From Aspidapion aeneum (taxonomy: Eukaryota > Arthropoda > Insecta > Coleoptera > Brentidae), in assembly GCA_963576565.1 (NCBI GenBank), contig CAUYVT010000094.1:1-64000 (forward strand): a stretch of DNA of 64,000 nucleotides. The letters are read 5' to 3'. The position numbers and the translations under genes are program-made. The first letter of the stretch is position 1. Each line of letters begins with the position of its first letter. Shown in pieces: positions 34,378 through 45,345 of this stretch. The notes beneath the pieces are model-generated. The model had not been told where the DNA came from, ran no database searches, and was given only the letters and a program-made list of their open reading frames with translations.

Positions 34378-36300
34378 TTCAAGAGGTTTGCCAGAAAAAA
34401 TTGGTCCGTATGGCACGTTTATCATAATAATTAACTTGATTTGTTATCGGAAATGAGGTCAACATAAATATTTCCATTCAGAAGGTGTACCACAATTTAG
34501 ACCAAGAAAAATGTAGGCATTCTACAGAATAAATATTAAGTTATAGACATAATACCATAAAGACAAGCCATGGTATTCGATGATGTGGGTGAAATTAGAT
34601 ATTTCAATTTCTCTAAAAAGATGTGCTTGTCTATATGTCAAAAGAAGGCTTGGCAGCATCATCACTTTGTATTACGTTAAATGACAAAAATGACAAAAGG
34701 TGTGTTCTTTGGTCAAAAGATTATTTGGCGGCTACTTGTTTTATATAAAATAAGTTATTATATAGTTATGTCACATTTATCATAATAATTAACTTGCTAT
34801 GTTCTAATGTAAAGTGGTTTAAATAAATAATTTCTCTCAGAAGGTGTGCCTCACCTTCTGCCAAGAAAAAAATTGGCTGCATACTAATTTATTAATTAGG
34901 GCATCAACATGAAACCAGTAACGCAAAAATTTTGATGGTAATTGATGACGTACGTTAAACTTAAATATTTCAACTTTTGAGGTGTGTCCTTTGGTCAAAA
35001 GATGATTTGACGGTTACTATTTTTACAAAAAAGAAGTTATTACATAGTTATGACACATTTATTATAATAATTAACTTGGTAGGTTCTAACGTAAATATAG
35101 TTTAAATAGATCATTTCTTTCAGGAGGTGTGCCTCCCCTTCTGTGAAGAAAAAAATTGGCAGCATACTAATTTATTAATCAGGGCATCAAAATGAAACCA
35201 TTAAGGCAAAAATTTTGATTGTATTTGATCAGTAGTTTAAACTTAGATAGTACAACCTTTTAAAAAGTTGTGCCTATCAATATGTCAAAAGAAGGATTGG
35301 CAGAATCACCACTTTGTATTACTTTACGGTATGTGACACGAATAAAAGAAAAATCTTTATGGTATGTCATGACTTATATCGGATGTATATATAACCAATC
35401 TTTTCAGGAGTTTTGTCTGGCCTTTGGTCAAAGGATTATTTGGCAGCCTAATAATTTTATATAAAAAAGTTTATATGACACATTTATTACAATATTTAAT
35501 GTGTTATGTTCTAACGTTAATATAGTTAAACAATAATTATTTTCAGGTGTGCCACACCTTATGTCATGGAGAAGTTTGGCAGTATACTGATTCCATAATC
35601 AGGGCATTAACATGATCCCAATAAAACAAAAATTTTAATGCTGTTTCATGGCGTAGGTGAAATTTAGATATTTCCACTTTTTAAAAAGGTGTGCCTGTCG
35701 ATATTTTAAAAGAAGACTTCTTAGTAGTAGTAGTATTAGAAAGTCGTGATGCTACAAGACTTGTAGCATCACGACTTTCTAATACTTTAATATATATGAC
35801 ACGAATAAAATAAAAATATTGTTGGTATATCATGACGTAAATCGACTATAAAGATAATCAATCTTCTGAGTAGGCATGTCTAGCCTTAAGTCAAAAGGTT
35901 ATTTGGCACCATAATATTTTTACATAATATAGTTCCATATGACACGTTTATCATAAAAAATAACATATCTTCCAATGTAATTGTACTCTAACTAAATAAT
36001 TACTTTCAAGAGGTGTGCCCCATCTTTGGTCAAGAACAATATTGGCAGGATACTCATTTAATAATGTGGATATTTTTATGACACAATGTAAATGTAACAA
36101 AATTCAACATGATAGTTAAACATATAGGTACATTGTTCATATGTAATAGCTTTAAGGAGGCGTGACATTCCTCTTTCCAGGTTTGGCTGAATATAGTTAA
36201 CTATTATATTAGTAATAGCTTCATCTGACACTAATTAGATAAAAGCTGTTTTGTTATTCAGTAAGGTAGTTTATCTAAAAAAAAGTGCAGTGTGCGGCAG
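34378..36300 (+). repeat. Tandem array of ~140-bp units with a three-unit higher order (right arm)
   Basis: GGTGTGCC-like phrases start near 34478, 34615, 34695, 34834, 34975, 35122, 35265, 35402, 35542, 35685, 35867, 36007 and 36153. Three variants recur in turn: one with CACCTTCTGCCAAG, one with TATGTCAAAAGAAGG, one with CTTTGGTCAAAAGATTATTT. The shared core TTGGCAGCATACTAATTTA and spacing match the reverse complement of the 141-bp units at 15504-16790. No coding. Confidence 0.8.
35732..35786. repeat. 55-nt perfect palindrome
   Basis: AGTATTAGAAAGTCGTGATG continues through CTACAAG, a single central A at 35759, then the exact reverse complement (27-bp arms). It lies inside the right-arm array and lengthens one unit to ~182 bp, so it is probably an insertion; no direct repeat was identified. 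Confidence 0.9.
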
Positions 36301-36745
36301 GTGTTACATGACAGGGGATTAGGCAACCTGAGGCAGCATAAATAATTTATAAAGCAAAGGTATAAATACACATTTTCTGCAAAAAAATTTTTTGGTTTTT
36401 GATTATGTAGATTTACTTTTACCTGTATTTTACAATAAAAGCGTGTGCCTGTGTCCCACTCAGGTGAAGGTGTGGCAGTGTAATCATATGTTAAAAAATG
36501 GGTAAATATGACTCATTTACAACAAAATCTCAAATGATACTAATTCATGCTGTTTAATGTTAATCTTCGTCAATGCAATTAATTTAATTAGCGACTTGGG
36601 TCCAAGTCTGGTTATTTGTTTCGGTAGGCATACCTTTGTGTACGCTAATATGACACTTGTTGAATATGAATTTTAATGGTACGGATAACGTAGAGTTCTG
36701 TGTCACAGGCTCTTGGTATATTAGTATTAACGTTTAGGGAATCTA
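36301..36745. repeat. Outer border of the right arm of the ~22-kb inverted repeat
   Basis: 36590-36745 is the reverse complement of 14886-15045 with few mismatches. Inward similarity (36440-36590 against 15085-15200) is lower but clear, for example ACTGCCACA and ACAGGCANACGCT on the minus strand. Confidence 0.75.
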
Positions 36746-37734
36746 AATTTTAAATCTTTGTGAAACATGAGTGCAAAGGATCTAGATTTAAAACTTGGTT
36801 TAAATATTTGTAAATTTGCTATATGTGTAAGTATATAAACAAAAATTATTGTGTGTGTTTAAGACCACACGGCAGAAGTGTAAACTTCAACAAGGCGAAA
36901 TTAATAATATTGGCCCATAACATATTCTGCAAAGCGGACCGAACCGAACTCTTCTGTGTACTGGCCTTCACCTGCATCATCATATCGCTCGCTGAATAAT
37001 TCTCACAGTTAGTCGACTCGAGCCGATTTCACCCGAATGAGCGTTACATAGCCGGGCCTGACGGCCCAGTTCAATTCACTACCCTCAAAAACTGCTAAAC
37101 GCGCCTAAAGAAGGTTACACTTCAAAAAATTGGCACCAGGAAGCACGTTTAGCCACCCATACAATATGATATATTGATTTTTTTGAGAAATTCATTTATC
37201 TATTATTTTAAATATCTGAAAAACTAGGGCTCTGGCCAACTTCGACCTTTATGTAAATTATACAAATAATTTCCTCAATTCAAATTTTAAAACCCATTTA
37301 TCTAGCTATTGTGGTTCATGAGTGATGATTTTTTTTTAAATTTCGAACCCCCCTTTACCCCCTTACAAACCCCTAGCCAGACCAAAAACTAATCAGCTCA
37401 TTCACGGATGCCCTATTTTTTTGTATCAAATATGGTTAAAATCCGTTAATCGGTTTTTAAGTTATCATTTCACAGACAAACACCATCAAAACTTTTTGTA
37501 GTTAGGTCTTTAACTCATTTTGAATGAAAATAATTTTTTTTTGTCGATCCCAATAAAAAAACTAAATATACAAAAAGTTATATTTTGTAATTATCAAAAC
37601 ACTTAAAAAACTAGGATACATCTGAAAACAAATAAAATATTTTATTCTAATAATTCAATTTTATTTTAACTTTGGTGTAGCGCACAGCAAATCCCAAAAT
37701 AACAAGCCACTAATAGGAACAAATAATACCCGGT
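36746..37734. other. Mostly blank; weak minus-strand coding trace
   Basis: At about 37000-36900 the minus strand reads SERYDDAGEGQYTEEFGSV and RFAEYVMGQYY then a stop. It is short and unrecognised. The rest is AT-rich with no motif. Confidence 0.25.
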
Positions 37735-38180
37735 GGGCCAAAAAAAACCGGGCAATTTTTTTTCATTATAACTTTTGAACTGTACCATCGATTTTAATGG
37801 GACAAACTGCACTTGGCAGAGAATTAATCAGAGTTTTGAGTAAATATATTTTTTTCCTCCATCTTAAAATCCAAAATGGCGAACATGTTTTAATAACTTT
37901 TTTAAATTAGTAATAAAGCTGCGTTCTTGCTACGCCCAACAAGGTACAAATCAGCAAAATCGGTTAATTGGTTCTAAAAAAATGCATATTATACGATTGC
38001 CTTGCCAATCATGTCTGCATTTATTTTCTTATAAATTCATTACTACTTAACCGATTTTAATATAATAAAAAATATCCTGGTTAGAATTGATTGCTTTTTA
38101 AAGATAGTGATCAAAATTTATCACCATCTTAAAATTTAAGATGGCGGACATAATCATAATTGACTCTTCAAAATGGCGTG
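37735..38180 (+). repeat. Divergent AAAATGGCG-type repeat units
   Basis: Two or three loose units with CCATCTTAAAATCCAAAATG, AACCGATTTTAATATAATAA and AAGATGGCGGACAT. Related in wording to the blocks at 13.2, 17.2, 33.5 and 54.3 kb but more diverged. It ends just before the polyadenylation signal of the Myb/SANT gene. Confidence 0.5.
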
Positions 38181-38267
38181 TTTATTCTTATTTTACAAAA
38201 ATATTTTAGTTTTTTTTATTTATAGAAAAGCACTACACTAAACCGAGAGCAGAAATTATAAAAGAAC

Positions 38268-38694
38268 TTATTCTTTGTCATTTTGAGATTTTTTTCCACC
38301 GCCTACCGTTGTAAGGCGCTCCAGTAAATCTAAGAATCTATCCTTCCTGTGCATTTTTTCTTTGTGTCTCTTCTCTACCTTATTTTCATTTGTTTTTATC
38401 TTAGAAGAAAATGAAGACTTAAATGAAGGCGATGATCCTGTATCATCAGAATCCTCAGCTGATCTGGTATTTTCTTTACCTACAAATTATAGAATGTTAT
38501 ATAAATGACCTGCCCTGCTTCAATTATAATTATACAAGGCAAAATCGAAATACAAGAACGGTTGAAGAAGAATATCCTGGCTGAGAATTCTGAGAGGGTG
38601 GTTTGGGTATTCCTCACTAAAACTTTTTAGAGCGGCTGTATCAAAGATACGCATAGCTATGATGATAGCCAAACTCCGTCGGCGAGATTGTACT

Positions 38695-38737
<43 letters not shown>

Positions 38738-39562
38738 CGAAAGGGAGAGATACAGCGAGAGAGAGAGAGATAGAGCGAAAGAGAGGCGAGAGAGAGAGAG
38801 ATAGAGCCAGAGAGAGATAGAGCGAGAGAAAGAGATAGAGCGAGCGAGAGAGAGAGAAAAATGAAACAAATTTATTTTGCATTATAATTATAACTAACCT
38901 GATATTCCAGTAGAGCTACTGGGAGTACCATTTACGGTCAATCCGCTTATGCTGGAGCAAGTAGCTCGAGCAGAAATTTCAGGTTTGGAAAACATTATTT
39001 CATGCATTAACTCAAAATATTCCCATTCTTTTTTATTATTACCGGATTGTTCATTATGTTTCTTGACTTGTTTGTACATGTTTTTAAAACTTTGAATTTT
39101 GTGTCACATTGCTGGTATGTAAATTTTTGGTTAAAATGTTGTGTAATTTCATTTGCAATTTCGGTCCACAAATATTTCTTTGCGCCACTTTTAAATTCTT
39201 TGTCATGTTTTTTACAACATCCAATAAGAAAAATTGTTGCGTTTTTCGTCCAAGTGTTACCAGTGGGATTTCCTAAAATTAAATATCAAAACAAGCTTTA
39301 GGGCAATAAGAAATATTTGGGAATACATATAAAGTTTTTAAAAAAGGTTATACATTTATAAAGTCAATACTTGCACAGTCATAATCATATAGTCTGGAAT
39401 TAGACCAATACAAAATTAGTTGCTACCTATCATGCTCCCTATTATGCGAGAAAAAGAAGATTTAGATACTACTGTATAGACCTTTTAAAAGTAATAAAAA
39501 CTGCTTCATATACCTTCATCATTGTCATTCGCAAATTCAGTAACTTCATTTGTAGATTGAAA
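38268..39562 (-). pseudogene. Myb/SANT-like (trihelix) DNA-binding protein gene; one-base frameshift in A-run
   Basis: A sequence-specific DNA-binding protein, acting in the nucleus, by family. Three exons: 39562-39514 (FQSTNEVTEFANDNDE), donor AAG|GTATAT; 39272-38899 after TTTTAG; 38479-38268 after TTTGTAG, donor of exon 2 CAG|GTTAGT. All junctions are phase 1 and join in frame (E|GNPTGN; S|GKENT). Exon 2 has the domain: TWTKNATIFLIGCC, KYLWTEIANEI, TYQQCDTKFKVLK, then, one base out of frame, MYKQVKKHNEQSGNNKKEWE. The break is in an A5 run at 39081-39085; one extra A restores the frame. Exon 3 ends KRHKEKMHRKDRFLDLLERL plus 13 residues and TAA; AATAAA lies at 38215-38220. The 5' end is missing: an RTE insertion abuts exon 1. 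It could be a host MSANTD-type gene or the Myb-like partner of a Harbinger transposon; the break could be a sequencing indel. Confidence 0.8.
38696..38857. repeat. GA-rich microsatellite in an intron
   Basis: GA repeats with GATA and GCGA interruptions, lying wholly within the second visible intron (38898-38480) of the Myb/SANT gene. Open frames across it (poly Ser/Leu) are low-complexity artefacts. Confidence 0.95.
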
Positions 39563-40835
39563 CTATATATATATATATATCTATCGGTTTCACAACGTTC
39601 TACGTCTTCGGATACCCAATCTCCACTCGTTTCTGTTTGCCCAAAATTCATCATCTAGGTCTCTTATTCTTATTTCACTGTCTATTCCTTCTCTCCAGCT
39701 TCTCCTTGGCCGTCATCGTTTTCTTCGGCCAGTTGGTTTGCATTGTAGTATTTGTTTAGGTAGTCTTTCATCATTCATTCTTTGTACATGTCCGTACCAC
39801 ACCAGTTGTTTTGTTCTTATATCATCCACTAAAGTATGTTCACCCACTGTCATAATTTCTCTTATTCTTTGATTTGTAACTCTTTCTCTTTTTGATTTCC
39901 GTGCTGCTCTTCTCCAATAGTCCATCTCCGTGGCGGAAAGCATTTTTTCTGTTCTATCTTTGATTGGCCATACTTCTGAGCCGCATGTAATAACACTTCT
40001 TACAATGGTGTTATATATAAGCTTTTTGTTATGTTTTGATATACTTTGGTCCAAAATTATTCCATTTAATAAAGTTATTGCTTTTCTTCCTTGTACGTTT
40101 CGATCTTTTATAGCTTTGTCTAGTGTTCCGTCAGCTGTAATTTTTAGACCTAAGTATTTATAATCATCACAGGAATAAATTCGCTGCCCGGTATTTAAGA
40201 TTAGATCCTGTTTATTCCACCGATACACATATACTCTGTCTTATTGAGACTAACCCCTAGTCCCCACTTATTGTACTCTTCTATTAGTTTTCGTGTCATA
40301 TGTTCGAGGTCGTCATAATCCTGAGCCACTACTATCTGATCATCGGCGAAACATAAGGTATACAAGGTGGTTTCGTCCAACGGAATTCCCATGTTTTGGC
40401 ATTTTCTCTTTTATACTTTAAGGACTTGTTCCAAGTATATCTTGAAGATCGTAGGCGAGATAAAGTAACCTTATTTAAGACCTTTATTTACTTGAAAGCC
40501 GGTATAACTCTTTGATGGTCTTAATAGTTGTACGCTTATGTTTGTGTTTTCCAACGCTTTCCAAAGTAGATTTAGTGATATACCATCATAGGCCTTCTGC
40601 AAATCGACGTAAAGCAGATGCAGCTCTTGTCCGTATGTCATTTTCTTTTCAATAACTTGGGTTATACAAAAGAGATGATCTGAAGTCGACCTACCCGCCC
40701 TGAAACCAGCTTGTTCTTCTGCTTCCATGTCTTTATATTCGCTCTCCACTTTATTTCTTATTATTTTAGCGTATATTCTGCTTAGCGTACGAGTCACAGA
40801 TATACCTCTATAATTGTCACATATATATTTCCTTC
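39563..40835 (-). pseudogene. RTE-type non-LTR reverse transcriptase, 3' segment
   Basis: Minus strand from 40835: CDNYRGISVTRTLSRIYAKI, EEQAGFRAGRSTSDH, LHLLYVDLQKAYDGI, a decayed stretch with stops, TLYTLCFADDQIVVAQDYDD (catalytic FADD), KYLGLKITADGTLDKAI, and the C end LVWYGHVQRMNDERLPKQI and PTGRRKR, with a further frame change into RRSWREGIDSEI. It ends in a TA-repeat tail at about 39564-39580. The WYGHV.RM...R.P..... C end and a simple-repeat tail are typical of RTE-like elements. Stops and frameshifts make it dead. Its 5' part is present but inverted (40848-41009 and 45180-45345). Confidence 0.8.
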
Positions 40836-40847
40836 CTTTTTTGTGTA

Positions 40848-41009
40848 GGTAGGAGAAGTACCGACAGCTGGAAAACTATAAGATTGATTAAAAAAGAAAC
40901 ATGCAGAGATATCATTTCACCAATACCAGATAAAGAATGGGATGAGCATTTTAAAAAACTTTTAACTGAAGATAGAGCAGAATTCAAGGAAGACGGAAGA
41001 GACAATAAA
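40848..41009 (+). pseudogene. Inverted 5' segment of the RTE copy, part 1
   Basis: The plus strand reads RSTDSWKTIRLIKKETCRDI and IISPIPDKEWDEHFKKLLTE then EFKEDGRDNKYN, the linker between endonuclease and RT in RTE-type proteins. It faces away from the RT segment, starting only ~13 bp from it. It stops where the RNase H-bearing element begins and resumes at 45180. Confidence 0.75.
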
Positions 41010-44000
41010 TATAATTAGAACGATGGGATCTCCAGTACCCCTCACAACACCCCAGTGGGAAGGCGGTAAAGAAGCCCTCCACAAAAACTCCTGAAAAAGA
41101 GGGGAAGAAGAAGGGTAAAGGGAAGAACATTCCTGGTAAACCCATCTACAAAAAGGGCCCACGACAGGACCCTTCTGGAGGAGGCGGCGGCGATCGCGAA
41201 CCTCCCCAGACAACCGCCTAAATATAGGCAGGGAACAAAAAAAATTAAAATAAAATAAAAATGGCAGGCGCACAACAACGTCAACATCTACGCCATACCA
41301 AACAAGCAACATACACTCTTGGTAGAGTTTTCAAGCAACAGAGGTTAGTTTAATTGCTCTGTTGCAAGAACCGTGGCTATCAAGTAGCTGGACTCAGCCG
41401 AACTCTTGGTAACATTATCACACATAACTCAGATAATATACCACGAGCATCTATTCTTATAAGAAAAGATATTAACTACTTTGTCCTTTCAGACTTTTGC
41501 ACTGATGACCTAGAAGCGCTACGATTAATTGTCCCTGGCGTGTATGCCCGCAATTAGAAAAACGATAACTGCAATGGACTGTATATATTTTATTAAATGA
41601 AAGCGCGAACAAACATAAATATATTGATACGAAATCACAAAATAATCAAAGGTCCATAGGTTAATTGCTGTTACCCACACAACGGAAATCAGAAACAAAG
41701 TACTCAGCAGGTTGCAGCCAATTTCTCCACGTTCCAGGGGCCCCTTTCTGGATCTAATGATAGCACCACGTAGCTGAAGGGCTGAAGTTTCCAGTTCTAT
41801 GCTTCAGTACACCAAAATCGAGCACTTTCAAGTGTAGAAATTTGTAATAGTTGGAGAAAGTAATTAACACGCCATTTTTCTCGAGGCGGTAGAAAGGATC
41901 TCTCTGATTCTTGGTGCGCATGTCAAAATGCGCGAAAAATGTACTCTGTCCCTCATCCAATTGTGTGGTTTTAAAAATTAAGGGCATGACAGAACTAGTT
42001 GTCTGCTCAGCATACTTCCCGGGTGACAGAGAAGCACCACTGCCCCCTACACCAGAGGCAGCAAACCTGATTGTATATTGCAGAGAGAGGAACGTACAGC
42101 TCATCCTAGGCTGTGATGCGAATGCGCACCACACAGCGTGGGGTAGCACTGATATCAACAGGAGGGGTGAGTATCTGTTCCACAACATTATAGGAGAGGG
42201 GCTTTTCGTTAATAATGTTGGCTCCGAACCAACCTTTGTTGGCCAAAATAGGGCAGAGGTACTAGATCAAACAATAAGCACACTGACTGGAGGGTTACAG
42301 ATGAGCCCTCTCTGTCAGACCATAATCATATACAATTCACCGTCGGTATAAGATCTACAAAAACAATTAGATATAGAGACCCAAAAAGTACAGATTGGAG
42401 TGGATATGCTAAATCCCTCCAAGAAAAGCTGAATTCAGCAATGACCGACGTGTGGGATCGTGATAAAATAGAAATAGCCTCTGTACAACTCAGAGAGGCT
42501 ATCATAACCGCATATCACGAAAACTCACCTCTTAAAACCAAGACTGATAATCGTGGTATGTCTTGGTGGAACAACTCTCTGTTCAAAAAAAGAAAAGAGG
42601 TCAGACGTCTATTCAATCGGGCGAAGGAGACGGGTAACTGAAAAAGCTATCGTACTTCCCTTAGCGAATACAACAAGGAGATTAGAAGTGCCAAAAGAGA
42701 GTCGTGGAGGAGGTTTTGTCACGGACTCACAAAGCTTCCTGACACCACAAGAATTCACAAAATTCTGTCCAAAGAGCCCGCGGGCAGATTTTGCGCAATA
42801 AAGCTCTCTGACCGCACTTTTACAAGATCTGAAAGGGAGTCCCTGGAGGCACTAGCAAACCATCACTTCCCAGGAAGCACGCTCCTTGAAAACGGGTATA
42901 CTCCTGAGCAATTGACTCATGAACACCGTCCAAAACAGGCGGATTGGAAAATTGCAAAAGAAATTATCAACGCAAATGCGATAAAAATGGCGTTCACGTC
43001 TTTTAAACCGTACAAATCACCGAGGCTTGATGGTATTCTTCCAGTGCTAGTACAAAAAGGCCTGGAAGTGCTAGTACCAGGCCTGGTGAAACTGTACAGG
43101 GCCAGCCTAGCATGGAACTATATTCCAACTAGCTGGACCAAAGTTAAGGTAGTTTACATACCAAAGGCGGGTCGGGCAGATAATACTCCAAAACCCCTCC
43201 GACCCATAAGCCTCACCTCTTTTCTGTTGAAAGGCTTGAAAAAAATAATGGATGCATATATTAGAGGTGGTATGGTATGGTGGTGGGGTTAATGGCCCAT
43301 CCACTTAATGCAAATCAATATGCATACCAAGCAGGCAAGTCAACAGAACTAGCTTTAAACAACCTTGTTAGAAAAATCAGGGAAACCCTCGATGCAAAAG
43401 GCGTCGCAGTAAGCATCTTCCTTGATATAGAAGGAGCATTTAACAATGCACTACCCAATTCCCTCTTTGAATCAGCGTGCGCCCGAGGAGTTGAATCCAC
43501 CATCACAGGGTTCATCAGGTGCACACTCGAAAATCGAGTGATTGAAACCACACTGCTAGAGGCTGTCCACAAGGAGGAGTTCTGTCTTCCCTCCTGTGGT
43601 CTCTGCTGGTCGATGATCTTCTTGCCATCTTAGAATCGCTGGGTGTAGAGGTATTGGGCTACGCCGATGACGTAGGAGCAATCATTAGAGACATTCCAGA
43701 AGAAGAGTTCTCTGGAAAGATACAAGAAGTACTAAACACGGTAAAAGACTGGTGTGATAGGGAACAGATGTCTGTTAATCCCTGCAAAACAATCATTATA
43801 CCGTTCACCCGTAAAAGAACGCTAGACTTCCTGACTCCTCCAGAGCTTAACGGTGAAATAATTCCATTTGCGTCAGAGGGTAAATACCTGGGGGTCACCC
43901 TAGATAAAACTCTCACCTGGAACGCCCATCTGGAAAAGGTAATCCGCAAAGCCACCTATAGACGTGCAAAAGAATTTGCGGAAAAACCTGGGGCACTAGC

Positions 44001-45165
44001 CCCAAACAAATGTACTGGCTGTATATAACAGTCATTAGACCAATGATTGCGTACGGTGCAATAGTCTGGTTTGAGAAGGGACATGAAAGAACCTCGAGAG
44101 CCAAACTAACCAGCTTACAACAGCCAGTCTTGCCATATGTGGTGCAATGATCTCTAGCCCATCGACTGCGCTTGAATGCTTACTAAACCTCCGCTTCATA
44201 TTTTCTTAGAGGCGGAGGCACGAAGAGCAACTTGTAGAATAAGGGCCAACCACCAGGATGGCCGGGCAAACAAAGTGATATCAACAGCCCTAATTAGAGA
44301 ACAAGAGTTGGATGCTACTCTAGGAATGATATCCGACGTCATGCCCAACACGGTGTACACCAGAAACCTATACAACATTATACTCCCAGAGAGGGAGGAA
44401 TGGTTAAAGAACAGGATCAACTTTTCAACCAACGATAGCTTCTGGTATACCGACGGATCCAAAATGCCATCAGGCGTTGGATCTGGAGATGTTAGTATCC
44501 AAGAAAAAGTCGAGATTCAACATAGTCTCGGCAAATTGGCTACTATATTTCAGGCCGAACTCGTAGCCATTGAACTGTGTGCCCGGTGGATTACTGACCA
44601 CGAATGGACCAACAGGACAATAAAAATCTTCTCCGACAGTCAAGCAGCCTTAAAAGCGCTTGATTCCTACACGGTCTCATCGAGAACCGTGAGGAACTGC
44701 AGAGACTCGCTGAATACGCTTGGTAGCGCTATTAAGGTGTCATTAGTATGGATACCAGGGCGCTCTGGACACGAGGCCGCGGACCAGGCAGCGAGGGAAG
44801 CGGCATCTGCCGAATTTTTCGGCCACGAACCAGCCCTGGGCATATCATACAATGCTGCTAAATTAACCATATTGGGATGGATGGAGGACAGCTTCCAACA
44901 ATACTGGATGAATATACCAGGACTGGCTCACTTTAAAGAGTTCATTAAAAGACCTTGTCTGTGCGAATGTCCGGCTATTGCACGTTTACGTTAAAACACT
45001 TTCGGTAAACCTCAGATTGATTCAGAATATCTGAACAGTGTCTCACCCAAACTGATAGCTAACCTTTTTGGGGGATTAGGCATACAGTGGTGAGAAACCA
45101 CTCAAAAATGAGCCACAATAGACCCACTAGTGGTCGCAGTGGAAGAGCTGCAAAGCCCACTCATG
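41010..45165 (+). pseudogene. RNase H-bearing non-LTR element (R1/LOA group), broken
   Basis: 5'-truncated in ORF1, whose basic C end (KKPSTKTPEKEGKKKGKGKN ... GGGGGDREPPQTTA) stops near 41221. ORF2 begins about 41265: endonuclease wording LRHTKQATYTL, SLIALLQEPWL, PRASILIRKDINYF, CSAYFPGD, LGCDANAHH. RT wording: PKAGRADNTPKPLRPISLTS, NQYAYQAGKSTELALNNLV, FLDIEGAFNNAL, PQGGVLSSLLWSLLVDDLL, the catalytic GYADDVGA, KYLGVTLDKTLTW. RNase H: WYTDGSK, AELVAIELCA, FSDSQAALKAL, VWIPGRSGHEAADQAAREA (44440-44810). Breaks: an in-frame TGA at 42639-42641, frame changes near 41330, 43270, 43555 and 44030-44180, and an insertion at ~41556-41974. It is inserted within the inverted RTE segment. Clade is by motif wording. 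Confidence 0.85.
41556..41974. other. ~0.4-kb insertion in the endonuclease, with a minus-strand open frame
   Basis: Endonuclease coding stops after EALRLIV and resumes near 41975. The minus strand of the insert is open for about 70 codons (QLDEGQSTFFAHFDMRTKNQ, RDPFYRLEKNGVLITFSNYY, KFLHLKVLDFG) to a stop at 41754-41756, and an AATAAA follows near 41594. It could be a gene fragment or retrocopy; no family is recognised and no clear duplication or poly-A tract was seen. Confidence 0.4.
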
Positions 45166-45179
45166 TATGAATTATCAAC

Positions 45180-45345
45180 ATTATCAATCACCCCTCACAT
45201 TCTCTGAGATCAAAAACGTGTGCACAACCTTAAAAAGCGGTAAATCTGCCGGAACCGGAAATATCCCAGCCGAACTTATTAAATATGGCACTGAAGAACT
45301 GTTTTGGAGATTACGGAATCTTCTATCCTTCCAAGATACCTTATA
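45180..45345 (+). pseudogene. Inverted 5' segment of the RTE copy, part 2
   Basis: The plus strand reads FSEIKNVCTTLKSGKSAGTG and NIPAELIKYGTEELFWRL, the first RT block of RTE-type elements. It directly continues the linker at 40848-41009 once the element at 41010-45165 is removed, and precedes in protein order the RT segment on the minus strand. Confidence 0.75.

Noticed and set aside
38520..38882. 120-aa Leu/Ser-rich minus-strand frame
   Set aside because: Translation of the GA microsatellite in an intron.
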